Shown: piece by piece, positions 25,336 to 34,017 of the stretch
Layout of the letters: every line of letters begins with the position of its first letter
Position numbering within the stretch: the stretch's first letter is position 1
Assembly (NCBI RefSeq): GCF_020150455.1
Contig: NZ_CP083740.1
Location: 4,836,001 to 4,900,000, forward strand
DNA: 64,000 nucleotides
Direction: 5' to 3'
Source: Bremerella sp. TYQ1
GTDB taxonomy: Bacteria; Planctomycetota; Planctomycetia; Pirellulales; Pirellulaceae
Made by a program: the position numbers and the translations under genes
The notes under the pieces: generated by a model
Told to the model about the DNA's origin: nothing
The model's database searches: none
What the model saw: the letters and a program-made list of their open reading frames with translations, nothing else

Positions 25336-25968
25336 ATGTCTATTGTGGAATCAAATTTCGCCTACCGAAGAGGAAACGTGAGCGATCGCCTGCAAATGTG
25401 GATCGATGGGGTCGGTGGCTACATGCTGCTGCTGGCCGATCGCGTCAATGTTGGCCAGGCCATGGCTTCCGCCCAGGTCGATATTCCCATCATGGGAGAT
25501 ATCAGCCGTCGGCATGCGGCGATCAAGCGAAGTGGCGATGAGTACATCATCGAGCCACTCGCCGATGTCAAATTAAACGACCAGGTCGTCGGCGGACCGG
25601 CCCTGCTCAAGCATCGCGATGTGATGACGTTGGGACGAGGCGTGAAGCTGCAATTCACGCAGCCTCATCCCCTCAGCACGTCGGCTGTGCTCAAGATCGT
25701 CAGCCGGCACCGGACCGAGCCGGCATGCGATGGAGTTGTGCTGTTAGCCGACTCGCTGTTGATGGGGGCTAAGTCGAACAATCACATCGTTTGTCCTCAG
25801 TGGCAGCAAGATGTCGTCGTTTATCGGCAAGGAAGCAAGCTTTTGCTGAAATCGAAAACGCCCCTTTATCAAAGCGATTCGACCCAGCCAGCAACTTCGA
25901 TCAAAATAGGAGAAACGGTCCAAGGAGAAGAGGTGTCGTTTTGCTTAGAGCCACTTGGCCGAGCATGA
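25336..25968 (+). CDS. FHA domain protein
   Basis: 210 residues; ATG at 25336, with a GTG at 25381 as an alternative. The signature ISRRHA at 56-61, followed by a strand and LNDQVVGG, matches the phosphothreonine-binding core of FHA domains. The second half (LLADSLLMGAKSNNHIV, then VVVYRQGSKLLLKSK) looks like a second, degenerate FHA-type repeat. FHA domains dock onto phosphorylated threonines made by Hanks-type kinases; the very next gene is such a kinase, 93 bases downstream, so this is probably its reader or substrate. No membrane helix. Confidence 0.83.
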   Translation: MSIVESNFAYRRGNVSDRLQMWIDGVGGYMLLLADRVNVGQAMASAQVDIPIMGDISRRHAAIKRSGDEYIIEPLADVKLNDQVVGGPALLKHRDVMTLGRGVKLQFTQPHPLSTSAVLKIVSRHRTEPACDGVVLLADSLLMGAKSNNHIVCPQWQQDVVVYRQGSKLLLKSKTPLYQSDSTQPATSIKIGETVQGEEVSFCLEPLGRA

Positions 25969-26061
25969 ATTGCATTTCCTGTTCTCTCTCCCCGGCTCCG
26001 GGGGCGAGTGAGCAAGAGATGGAAGCAACTTATCACTTATCCGTTGGCCAGGGACTAGACC

Positions 26062-28116
26062 ATGAACCAGTCGGCAGCCGCCATTACTCCGGACAACCAA
26101 CCGGGGGACGATGAAGTCGGCCCTGCGAAACTAGCCAAGCCGAAAGAAAGCCCCATGCGGTTTACTTACAAAAGCGGGTCCTCTCCGTTAGATGGATATA
26201 CCATCAAACGGGGCGTAGGCGCCGGCGGCTTTGGCGAAGTCTATTACGCCACGACCGAATCAGGCAAAGAAGTCGCGCTGAAGCATATTCAGCGGAATCT
26301 TGAAATCGAAATGCGAGGTGCCAAGCATTGCTTGAATTTGAAGCACCCGCACTTGGTGTCGCTCTACGACATTCGCTACGACAACGAAGGGGAAGGCTGG
26401 ATTGTCATGGAGTTCGTCCATGGCGACAGCCTGCAAGATGTTATCGAACGTCATCCCCAGGGGATGCCACGCGAAGAGGCGTTGTCGTGGTTCAAAGCGA
26501 TTGCCTCGGCTGTGAATTACCTGCACGATCATGGAATCGTCCACCGCGACTTAAAGCCCGGCAATATCTTCAACGACCAAGGCACCGTCAAAATTGGTGA
26601 CTATGGCTTGTCAAAGTTTATCTCGGTCAGCCGCCGCAGTGGCCAGACCGAAAGCGTCGGCACGTTCCATTACATGGCCCCTGAAATCGGCAAAGGTCGA
26701 TACGGCCGCGAAATCGATGTCTATGCGTTAGGCATCCTGCTGTTCGAGATGCTCACCGGCCGCGTTCCATTTGAAGGAGAAAGCAGCCAAGAAATCATCA
26801 TGAAGCATCTCACCGCGAGTCCTGACTTAGGCGACTTGGGTGAGCCATTCCGCTCGGTAGTGACCGCTGCGCTCGAGAAAGACCCCGACAAGCGAACCAG
26901 CAGCGCTGAAGAAATGCTTCAGCAATTGGGGCTGAAAGAAAATGTCGGGTATGTCTCGACGATCGACTCCGTAAGACCGGCTGCCGCGCCGAGCGCTATT
27001 CCACCATCGCTGCCAGCGTCGGAAGTTAAAGCGAAGATCGGCTATGTCGAACAACCAGCAGCTAAGGGAACTCTCGACGACGAACCGATCGCTCAGGCCG
27101 TCACTGGGATCGCTCAGAAAGTTCGTGGATGGTGGAACCACAATAACACCAGCCTTCCGGTCAAAGTCATCGTACTGACAGCGATTGCGTTTGGCGTGGT
27201 AACGAATCTCCACTTCCTCGTGCCGCTGGCCTTCGTCGGTGGCGCGGTCTACATGGCATATCTGCTGATTCGCCTTTTGGTGAATACGGTACAGGACGAA
27301 ACGCCTGGCGGAAGTGGTGCTCCCAATAAGAAAGACTCCAGCGGTCGTTATCATCCCGAGGCGATGCGACGCAAGCACCGCGTCTCGGAAGATGCCGTCT
27401 GGCATCCCAAGCGAAAAGATCGAGAACGTGCCGCGATCGCGTTGCGTCCGACGCACGAGAAGATTCGCGAACTGCTCGGTTCGTTGATCGCCAGTGGCGT
27501 TTCATCGATCTTGGTTTCGTTCGTGTTGTTGGTCATTTCTGTGGGCGAACAAGCGTTTACGAAGTCCGCCATTTTGACGATTGGACCTGCCTATGTCTTC
27601 TTTACCGGATTAACGATACTCGCCTCTTGGGCCGTGTTGATCACATCAAAGCTGTGGGAAGAACAGGGAGGCGATCAGGCACGTCGCCGCATCGTGATGG
27701 CAATGGTAGGCGTTGCTTTAGGGGTTGCAGCCTGGTTCGGTTCGATGCTCGTTTTCACCGGCAGTCCCGGCGAGATGGATCTGACGACCCCTTGGTTCGC
27801 GATGGGCGAGCAATCTTCCGTCGGCGCGTTGATGCTGTTCTTCGGGCTGGCATTTCTGGTGCCACGATGGTGGAAACTGGCCGATCCGTTGCGCGGAACC
27901 TGGCTCAGTATTTTCAATACCGGCATGTATGTTGTTTGGGCTGGCATCCTGACAACGTTCTGGCCATTCCTGCAGCCGTGGGCAATTATGTTAATCGGTG
28001 CGGTTGCCGCAACGGTTCAGCTTTCGGCCCCTTGGCTCAGCCAGGAACGCCGCGATGTCGAACGTCGTAAATATGAACAGGAACTGAAAGAGACGACCGT
28101 CAGCGGAGCCAAGTAG
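26062..28116 (+). CDS. Membrane-bound Hanks-type Ser/Thr protein kinase
   Basis: 684 residues. Kinase domain ~45-300: glycine loop GVGAGGFG (51-58), Lys74 in VALKHI, catalytic HRDLKPGN (161-168), DYG at 180-182 in place of the usual DFG, and APE at 206-208. A linker is followed by hydrophobic helices at ~370-410, ~485-510, ~515-535, ~545-565, ~590-600 and ~615-655, so the C-terminal half is a multi-pass membrane domain rather than an extracellular PASTA sensor. It should phosphorylate Ser/Thr on proteins; the FHA gene upstream and the sigma factor downstream are plausible partners. ATG at 26062. Confidence 0.9.
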   Translation: MNQSAAAITPDNQPGDDEVGPAKLAKPKESPMRFTYKSGSSPLDGYTIKRGVGAGGFGEVYYATTESGKEVALKHIQRNLEIEMRGAKHCLNLKHPHLVSLYDIRYDNEGEGWIVMEFVHGDSLQDVIERHPQGMPREEALSWFKAIASAVNYLHDHGIVHRDLKPGNIFNDQGTVKIGDYGLSKFISVSRRSGQTESVGTFHYMAPEIGKGRYGREIDVYALGILLFEMLTGRVPFEGESSQEIIMKHLTASPDLGDLGEPFRSVVTAALEKDPDKRTSSAEEMLQQLGLKENVGYVSTIDSVRPAAAPSAIPPSLPASEVKAKIGYVEQPAAKGTLDDEPIAQAVTGIAQKVRGWWNHNNTSLPVKVIVLTAIAFGVVTNLHFLVPLAFVGGAVYMAYLLIRLLVNTVQDETPGGSGAPNKKDSSGRYHPEAMRRKHRVSEDAVWHPKRKDRERAAIALRPTHEKIRELLGSLIASGVSSILVSFVLLVISVGEQAFTKSAILTIGPAYVFFTGLTILASWAVLITSKLWEEQGGDQARRRIVMAMVGVALGVAAWFGSMLVFTGSPGEMDLTTPWFAMGEQSSVGALMLFFGLAFLVPRWWKLADPLRGTWLSIFNTGMYVVWAGILTTFWPFLQPWAIMLIGAVAATVQLSAPWLSQERRDVERRKYEQELKETTVSGAK

Positions 28117-28154
28117 GTTTCGCGTTTTGATCATTCATAGGGGAGAGTGAAAGG

Positions 28155-28268
28155 ATGGACGCATCAATGAGTTGGTTCATGCTATTGGCCGGGGCTGGGG
28201 TGCTTGTGATTGCCGTGCTGGCGCTTGTTGTCGTATTTGCCGCGATTTTTTCGCGAGGACGTCAATAA
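28155..28268 (+). CDS. Single-helix membrane microprotein
   Basis: 37 residues: ATG at 28155, stop at 28266-28268, preceded by a purine-rich ribosome site (GGGGAGAG/AAGG). It is almost entirely one membrane helix (~7-31) ending in the basic SRGRQ. It lies 38 bases after the kinase gene and 49 bases before the next membrane protein gene, on the same strand. It may be a small regulator or subunit for the adjacent membrane proteins; this is inference. The good start signal and hydrophobic content favour a real gene. Confidence 0.55.
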   Translation: MDASMSWFMLLAGAGVLVIAVLALVVVFAAIFSRGRQ

Positions 28269-28317
28269 TTGCAGTTGTCTGGCGAAAGACAGTTAGCCAC
28301 TCAACTCAAGAAATCAC

Positions 28318-29340
28318 ATGGTCCAAACTGAATCACATCTGAACGTCAGCCTGTTTCTGATCCTGCTACCAGTGCTTATCTTGGTCGGGCTCTTCGCTGC
28401 AGCGATATTGGCGGTCATTTTTGGCGGCAAGTATGGCAGTAAGATAGCGGCCGGATTAACGATCGCGTTTCTGGGCATGATGTTGCTGTGCGGTGGTTTC
28501 TTTTTCGTCGGCTACAGCACAACCCAAACCATGACGTCGGACAAAAGCGTTGCATACAGCCGCGTTGGAGTTCAAGAGCATCCGTACTCAGTGTCTGAGA
28601 CGCACATGGTAGCCTCCGAGCGGCCACAAGTACGACTCGAGACAGCCCGGTATCCAGTTCCCTCCCCTTCTTTGTCGGAAGAATCGACTGCTTCAACAGG
28701 TAAATCGATCGGCAAATGGGCCGGATCGCTCTATCAAGGTTTCCGCAACCAGCTGAAGTCAGGCGAGATCGATCTCGATCCGTCCAAAATTATCCCGCCG
28801 GGTCGTCCAAGTTGGGTCGAACAGACGCCTCACTGGACCCACGATCAAACCTATTACGTCGCCGTTAGCTCCGGTCCGTATGATCGCGGAATGGATTGCC
28901 AAAGGGCGTTGGACTTCGAAGTCGACAAGGCGATCGATCAATTCGCGATTGAGTTAACTGGGAGCGAGGATGCCCCGGCGCTGATCGGGGAAGAGCTTGA
29001 ATCGCTGCACCATAACATTGTTGCGGAAACGTACCAGGAAGAGCTGACTCCTTCGTTCGGGATTATGCACCAGTGGCATTCGCTCCTGAAGTTCGATCCC
29101 GCGATTCAAGGCAAAATTCGTGAGTTCTGGATCGCCCAACAACGCATCAGCCGTGTCGTTTATATCGGGGCAGGCTTCCTGTTCCTGCTTGGTCTTATGT
29201 CTACTTTCTACGCTGGAATGTCGCTGACCGGAAAAGGTTCGCGAATCTCTCCCTGGCTAGTCTCCGCAGGAAGTGTGGTCGCTTTAGGTGGCCTTTTCGC
29301 TGCAGGAGTGATTTTCGTCCGGTCATTTCCCATGTTATAA
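28318..29340 (+). CDS. Four-helix membrane protein, unknown function
   Basis: 340 residues. Two N-terminal helices (~10-35 and ~42-66), a soluble central domain of ~210 residues, and two C-terminal helices (~283-303 and ~312-334). The central part contains TPHWTHDQTYYVAVSSGPYD and a helical stretch rich in acidic residues (DFEVDKAIDQFAIEL), possibly an extracytoplasmic domain. No family recognised. Position between the kinase/microprotein genes and the sigma factor gene suggests a role in the same signalling unit. Confidence 0.7.
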   Translation: MVQTESHLNVSLFLILLPVLILVGLFAAAILAVIFGGKYGSKIAAGLTIAFLGMMLLCGGFFFVGYSTTQTMTSDKSVAYSRVGVQEHPYSVSETHMVASERPQVRLETARYPVPSPSLSEESTASTGKSIGKWAGSLYQGFRNQLKSGEIDLDPSKIIPPGRPSWVEQTPHWTHDQTYYVAVSSGPYDRGMDCQRALDFEVDKAIDQFAIELTGSEDAPALIGEELESLHHNIVAETYQEELTPSFGIMHQWHSLLKFDPAIQGKIREFWIAQQRISRVVYIGAGFLFLLGLMSTFYAGMSLTGKGSRISPWLVSAGSVVALGGLFAAGVIFVRSFPML

Positions 29341-29453
29341 CTTGGGTGACGACCTTTCGATTGACGTAAGCTCGCCGCACGACTGGCTTTGCCAGGATTG
29401 CCCGAGACACCGCTTTTCCCGTTGCTTTGGCCACGAAAGGAACGCTTACGCCC

Positions 29454-30107
29454 GTGCCAACCACACGCGTTTCAGAAACCGATGCCCTGTTGATTGGTCG
29501 CATCCGCGACGGGGACGAAGATGCCTGGCAAGATCTGATTGATCGCTATGAAGGTCGCCTGTTGGCGTTTGTCGAGAGCCGCCTTCGCCGCCGAGCTCAT
29601 AGCGAAGATGTCGTTCAAGAGACGTTCATCGGATTTCTTAACAGTCTGCCCAACTACGACGGTCGACGTAGCCTGGAAAGCTACCTCTTCGCCATTTGTG
29701 CCTACAAGCTGACCGACCATCTGCGTCGTGAAGGACGTCGCCCGGTGCTACCACTAAGTTCCGCCGGCGGCGGAAAGTCGAGCAGCGATACGTGGGAACT
29801 TGAAGGACCAGCACGGCCAGCGTCGAGCATGGTACGCAGCGGCGAGCGTCGCCGTATGGAAGAAGACGCGCTCGTTGAAGCCATTCAGCAGCAGATCGTT
29901 CGTTGGAAAGAACGTGGCGACTGGGTCAAAATTCAGTGCATGGAACTGCTGTTCGTTCGCGGCTGGGCCAACAAAGATGTTGCGGCGAAGCTTGAGATCA
30001 CCGAGCAACATGTCGCGAATTATAAACATGACTTCACGAACAAACTTCGCGGAAGTGTGAAGAATCAACAGCTCAGCGAAGAGGTCTTTCCTGAGCTATA
30101 TTCCTAG
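29454..30107 (+). CDS. ECF-like sigma-70 family RNA polymerase sigma factor
   Basis: 217 residues from GTG 29454, which has AAAGGAA about 11 bases upstream; the frame also allows TTG at 29427. Region 2: DEDAWQDLIDRYEGRLLAFV, then HSEDVVQETFIGFLNSL and YLFAICAYKLTDHLR. Region 4 is a helix-turn-helix with GWANKDVAAKLEITEQHVANYKHDF. The Gly/Ser-rich linker between regions 2 and 4 is longer than usual. It would direct transcription of a specific regulon. Neighbours: kinase and membrane genes upstream, AIM24 and a possible anti-sigma gene downstream. Confidence 0.85.
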   Translation: MPTTRVSETDALLIGRIRDGDEDAWQDLIDRYEGRLLAFVESRLRRRAHSEDVVQETFIGFLNSLPNYDGRRSLESYLFAICAYKLTDHLRREGRRPVLPLSSAGGGKSSSDTWELEGPARPASSMVRSGERRRMEEDALVEAIQQQIVRWKERGDWVKIQCMELLFVRGWANKDVAAKLEITEQHVANYKHDFTNKLRGSVKNQQLSEEVFPELYS

Positions 30108-30209
30108 TACCTTCGGTACCAGCAACCAACTCACATTGAAAACAGAGTCTCGAGGCAAACGGCGACTCCAATTCTTTTCTTAAAAACGTTTCTGGGGGAA
30201 ACACCAACG

Positions 30210-30914
30210 ATGTCCGCAGTAGAAAACCGATACACGCTTCGCGAGTTTGTCGAGCAGACCCAACAACGAGATCGCGGCGAAGGCTTCTTCGAAATGGAGA
30301 GCCCCCGTATTCTCGAAGTCAATCTGAAGAATAACTTCGTCTGGTCGAAAATGGGGTCGATGATCTCGTATCTCGGCAACATGAAGTTCGAGCGAGAAGG
30401 GATGCTCGACAAAGGCCTCGGCGGCTTCTTCAAGAAGGCCATCACCGGCGAAGGCGCTCGACTGACCAAAGTCACCGGCACCGGGAAAGTCTATCTGGCC
30501 GACTATGGTAAGAAGATCCAGATCTTGCGACTCGAGAACCAAGAGATCGTCGTCAATGCGAACGATATCCTCGCCTTCGAGGACTCGGTCGATTGGGACA
30601 TCAAGATGATGAAGCGGATCTCTTCCATGATGGCTGGTGGTCTGTTTCAGATGACCCTCAGCGGAACCGGCATGGTCGCCATCACGACTCATTACGAACC
30701 ACTGACGCTGGTGGTCACTCCGGACCAACCGGTTTATACCGATCCGAACGCCACCGTCGCATGGAGCGGAACGCTACAGCCAAACTTCAAGACCGACATT
30801 TCGTTCCGCACGTTGATCGGTCGCTCGAGCGGTGAATCGTTCCAGATGGAGTTCGTCGGCAACGGCTTCGTTGTCGTCCAGCCATTTGAAGAGGTCTACC
30901 ACGCCGAGGCGTAG
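30210..30914 (+). CDS. AIM24 family protein
   Basis: 234 residues. The pattern EGARLTKVTGTGKVYLADYG, IVVNANDILAFEDSVDWDIKMM and a glycine-rich GLFQMTLSGTGMVAITTH matches the TIGR00266/AIM24 beta-helix-like family. Bacterial members have no firmly established biochemical role; the yeast homologue affects mitochondrial inner membrane organisation. No signal peptide. It lies 102 bases after the sigma factor gene. ATG at 30210. Confidence 0.85.
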   Translation: MSAVENRYTLREFVEQTQQRDRGEGFFEMESPRILEVNLKNNFVWSKMGSMISYLGNMKFEREGMLDKGLGGFFKKAITGEGARLTKVTGTGKVYLADYGKKIQILRLENQEIVVNANDILAFEDSVDWDIKMMKRISSMMAGGLFQMTLSGTGMVAITTHYEPLTLVVTPDQPVYTDPNATVAWSGTLQPNFKTDISFRTLIGRSSGESFQMEFVGNGFVVVQPFEEVYHAEA

Positions 30915-30977
30915 TTTCATTTACCCGTCACGATATCCCTCTCCCGATTTGTGGGGAGAGGGGCTTGGAAGAGTCCC

Positions 30978-31406
30978 ATGCATACCGTCACCTTCGCTGA
31001 TTTAGAAGCCTATTTGAACGAAGAGCTGGCCGTCGAACAGGCCACCCTCGTCGAAGAGCAAATCCGCGAACAACCTGAACTGAAAGAACGCCTGCTCGAG
31101 ATTCTCTCGCGCCGCGATGCCGGGGTGCATAGTCTCGGCGAAATTTGGCGACGGCATCGAATCACTTGCCCAACGCGTCCGCAGCTTCAGCAATACTTGC
31201 TCGGCGTGATGCCATCGACCGAAGAGCAAAGCTATATCACGTTCCACTTGGAACAGATCGGTTGCCGGCTATGCGCGGCAAACCTGGCCGATTTGATCAA
31301 AGCATCGGAAGAGTCGGATGAGTCGGCCGATCAGGAGCAAAATTCGACACGTCGCCGGAAGTATTTTCAGTCCAGTGTTGGTCGAATTCGTAAGACCGAT
31401 AGCTAG
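30978..31406 (+). CDS. Possible anti-sigma factor-like cytoplasmic protein
   Basis: 142 residues from ATG 30978 (MHTVTFADLEAYLNEEL); the upstream part of the frame is unlikely to be used. The helical N-terminus with FADLEAYLNEELAVEQATLVE and the later HLEQIGCRLCAANL (His followed by Cys-x2-Cys) resemble a zinc-binding anti-sigma layout, though the His-Cys spacing (five residues) differs from the classical Hx3Cx2C. No membrane helix. Its location two genes after an ECF-like sigma factor supports the idea. Function is tentative. Confidence 0.5.
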   Translation: MHTVTFADLEAYLNEELAVEQATLVEEQIREQPELKERLLEILSRRDAGVHSLGEIWRRHRITCPTRPQLQQYLLGVMPSTEEQSYITFHLEQIGCRLCAANLADLIKASEESDESADQEQNSTRRRKYFQSSVGRIRKTDS

Positions 31407-31545
31407 TCGTGCTTGCACGCTCGGCGCTCAGCTTGAACGATCGGCAACCGCTCAAACGAGTCAATATTAACCCGTTGACCTAAAACTCGCCGCAATTCTC
31501 TGCCCATCTCCGCTCGTTATAGGAACTTACGACGAGCGACTCTTT

Positions 31546-31561
31546 TGGCACACTGCTTGCA
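31546..31561 (+). promoter_or_regulatory. Sigma-54 (RpoN) promoter
   Basis: TGGCAC at 31546-31551, five bases, then TTGCA at 31557-31561: a near-perfect -24/-12 element (consensus TGGCAC-N5-TTGCW). The start codon of the small lipoprotein gene is 53 bases downstream, leaving a leader of about 40 bases with a ribosome site (AGGTGGAG). No enhancer-binding activator gene is in the window. Confidence 0.7.
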
Positions 31562-31613
31562 ACTCCGGGGTCTCTAAACCCAATCAAGCACCTCAACCAC
31601 GTCAGGTGGAGTT

Positions 31614-31814
31614 ATGAACATCAAAAACTTTTTCGGAATGGCTTCGACCCTTGGTGTTGCCATGGTCGGTCTCGTGATTGGAAGTGGCTGTCAGCCGCCA
31701 CCGCAAGACGTGCCAGGCGATCCTCCTGCGGTCACGCCAGGTGATGAAGTCGAGAACCCATCGACCACCATCGACACCGATCCTGACCATGAAGCAGACG
31801 AGGCGATGGAGTAA
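31614..31814 (+). CDS. Small lipoprotein
   Basis: 66 residues. A signal sequence with the lipobox VIGSGC (Cys26 after cleavage becomes lipidated) is followed by a Pro-rich and then acidic tail (PPPQDVPGDPPAVTPGDEVE). It should be exported and anchored by lipid modification. No family recognised. It is the first gene behind the sigma-54 promoter, with a good ribosome site 7 bases before ATG. Confidence 0.7.
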   Translation: MNIKNFFGMASTLGVAMVGLVIGSGCQPPPQDVPGDPPAVTPGDEVENPSTTIDTDPDHEADEAME

Positions 31815-31876
31815 TCCATTTGCCCACTGCCGCCCCCTTTCCCCCGGAACATAGATAAGCGCTAGAGCCTGCCGTC

Positions 31877-32128
31877 ATGAGCAATCTTGAGATGCACCGC
31901 ACGACCGATTCCGCTTGCTTGAGAGCGACCAAAATTCAACCGCCTCTGCCGGACGGATCGTTACTGCTGCCCGTTAACGATCCAGTCGATGCGATCCACT
32001 CAGAACGTCAACCACGAGAAGCCGTCGATCGACACCGTGAAGCGGTGACGTTAGACCGCCTCTTTTGGTTCTCGATTGGAATGCTCATGGTGGCCGGCAT
32101 CGCGCTTCGTATCTGGGTCATGCTGTAA
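31877..32128 (+). CDS. Small single-pass membrane protein
   Basis: 83 residues. A ~60-residue polar N-terminus is followed by one membrane helix at the C-terminus (FWFSIGMLMVAGIALRIWVML). The tail-anchored arrangement suggests a cytoplasmic head held at the membrane. No family recognised. It follows the small lipoprotein gene by 62 bases on the same strand. Confidence 0.6.
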   Translation: MSNLEMHRTTDSACLRATKIQPPLPDGSLLLPVNDPVDAIHSERQPREAVDRHREAVTLDRLFWFSIGMLMVAGIALRIWVML

Positions 32129-32187
32129 TTTAAGCGTCCAACGATTTCGGAAACTCACCAACGCCACTCTCTTGCTGGAATTCGATA

Positions 32188-32376
32188 ATGACAACAACGA
32201 TCGCTCAACCTAACACCGCCACTGAGAACGACCATGCCACGGTAGCATCCGACAAACGTTTAGAGGACCGCACGGTCAAAGAACTCCGTGAACTGGCCAG
32301 CGAACTTGGCATTCGCGGTCGTAGTAAGCTGATGCACAAAGAAGAGCTGATCTGCGTGATTCGCCGTCGCTGGTAA
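32188..32376 (+). CDS. Rho_N-like small protein
   Basis: 62 residues. After a polar start, DRTVKELRELASELGIRGRSKLMHKEELICVIR matches in pattern the N-terminal Rho/SAP-like helical module (TVxELRxLAxxLGIxGxxKLxKxELI), which in Rho contacts nucleic acid. Here it stands alone, so a nucleic-acid-binding role is inference. A long hairpin with T-rich flank follows 24 bases after the stop codon. Confidence 0.7.
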   Translation: MTTTIAQPNTATENDHATVASDKRLEDRTVKELRELASELGIRGRSKLMHKEELICVIRRRW

Positions 32377-32740
32377 ATCACCCTGTCGATTAAAAACACA
32401 CGAACGAGCAAGGGCCTGGTTGTTACGCGACCAGGCCTTTGTCGTTCGAACCACCAAGTGAAAGCTAACGCGTCATGCGATCGTACATCCTTCTCTTTTT
32501 GAAAAGAATTACTGCGGTAATTGGCAGGGACTTACAAAGATTCCGAAGACTTTGTCCATCGTTGGAACGAGACGTGCAACGCATAGTTGGCAAGTTGGAA
32601 TACTCGCACAAGGAGGCGGTAACGCTTGAACTTGTTCGAGCCCTTGGCGAGTGATCGCCCCAATGCCCGTCGTATTAAACATGGCAGAACAGTACGACGA
32701 CCCATCAACCATCTGCCAATTCAGTTCAAGGAGAGGTTCT
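32377..32740. promoter_or_regulatory. Intergenic region with weak sigma-54-like element
   Basis: 364 bases before the PRC-barrel gene, including the hairpin described separately. At 32563-32578, TGGAAC-N5-GTGCA has sigma-54 spacing with one mismatch in each half. It is 163 bases before the ATG. No protein gene seen here. Confidence 0.3.
32401..32448 (+). terminator. Long stem-loop, likely terminator
   Basis: Outer helix CGAACGA/TCGTTCG (32401-32407 with 32442-32448) and inner helix GGCCTGGT/ACCAGGCC joined by a small bulge, followed inside by TTTG. It closes the transcript of the lipoprotein, one-helix and Rho_N-like genes. The arms are symmetric, so it could work in both directions. Confidence 0.6.
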
Positions 32741-33835
32741 ATGTTACGCTCAATTCCCGCAGTCGTTGCTACTGCCCTGATGGCCGCTGGGAGCGTCACC
32801 TCAGCTGCCTACGCCGATGACAACCCAACGGCCGACCCCTTTGCTCCGCCAGCCCAGACAGACGCCAACTCGGATGTCGAAGCAAAGAAGCCGGTCATTT
32901 CCGCCGACATCGATACCGATCGCGCTGACCGAGCGGCCAAGTCCGCTATGGCTGTCCGTGCGAGTCAACTGCAAGGGATGACAATTCAGAACGAAGCCGG
33001 TAAAGATCTCGGTAACGTTCGCGACGTCGTCATCGATACCGACCACGGCAAAGTAAAGTATGTTGCGGTCGCCTATGGTGGCTTTCTCGGGCTAGGATCG
33101 AAGCTGTTTGCCGTTCCTTTCGACGCCTTTGAGTATCGTCCAGAATCGCAAGATCGCGAGCAAGTTCTGTTGCTCAATCTAAACGAAGAGATGATGCGTA
33201 AAGCTCCCGGTTTCGACGCCGACAACTGGCCCAACATGGCCTCGAAGGAATTTGCTGCCGCAATCGATAAGCACTATGCCGATCGAGATGGTGGCGTCAA
33301 CGTGAAAGTTGGTCCGGTAGACGTCGACGTTGATGTCGATCGCAAAGACCGAACCGCTCAACAGCCATCCAATACGGCCGCCATCCATCGTGCTGGCGAC
33401 CTGAACGGAATGGTGGTTGTGAATAACGAGAACGAACGTGTCGGTACGATTGGCGATCTGATGATCGACACCGCGACCGGTGACGTTCGCTATGCAGCCC
33501 TTTCTGTTGGTGGTCTGGCTGGTATCGGTGACACGATGCACGCCGTCGCTTGGAACAACTTCCGCTTGAATCACGACGCGCAGAACGACACCAACCAGTT
33601 GGTTCTCAATGCGAACCCTGAAACGCTGAAAAAGGCAAAAGGTTTCGATCAGAACAGCTGGCCACTGGAAGCTAATAAGAACTTCGATGGCCAGGCGAAC
33701 CGAGTCGACGACCGCCGCCCGGTCGATGACAGTCGTCCGGCCATCGATGCTGACATCGAAGCCCCCGGTGTCGACGTCGAAGTCAACGATGACGTTCCTG
33801 GGAGCGTGATCGATGCGGATGTCGACGCTGAGTAA
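32741..33835 (+). CDS. Exported protein with two PRC-barrel domains
   Basis: 364 residues from ATG 32741, which has AAGGAGAGG just upstream; an in-frame upstream extension lacks a signal peptide at its start and is rejected. Signal peptide MLRSIPAVVATALMAAGSVT...AYA. Two related repeats follow: ~68-160 (LQGMTIQNEAGKDLGNVRDVVID, YVAVAYGGFLGLGSKLFAVP) and ~215-310 (LNGMVVVNNENERVGTIGDLMID, YAALSVGGLAGIGDTMHAV), each a PRC-barrel. The linkers and tail are Asp/Val-rich (DVDVDVDRKDR). PRC-barrel proteins often respond to stress and bind partners; the ligand is unknown. Confidence 0.85.
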   Translation: MLRSIPAVVATALMAAGSVTSAAYADDNPTADPFAPPAQTDANSDVEAKKPVISADIDTDRADRAAKSAMAVRASQLQGMTIQNEAGKDLGNVRDVVIDTDHGKVKYVAVAYGGFLGLGSKLFAVPFDAFEYRPESQDREQVLLLNLNEEMMRKAPGFDADNWPNMASKEFAAAIDKHYADRDGGVNVKVGPVDVDVDVDRKDRTAQQPSNTAAIHRAGDLNGMVVVNNENERVGTIGDLMIDTATGDVRYAALSVGGLAGIGDTMHAVAWNNFRLNHDAQNDTNQLVLNANPETLKKAKGFDQNSWPLEANKNFDGQANRVDDRRPVDDSRPAIDADIEAPGVDVEVNDDVPGSVIDADVDAE

Positions 33836-34017
33836 TTCAGGAAGTTGATGTTCACTGGATGAACGCTGGCAAGGACGTTCAGAATTAACCACACCTGAGA
33901 TGGATTTGCGAAGTGGTTGTTGGGCCAACGCCTTGGGGGAGACGTTCCTAGAACGATTTCCCTCAAGGCTTGGCTTACATTTACACCCCATCTTTTCTTC
34001 AATAAAGGAACCCAGCC

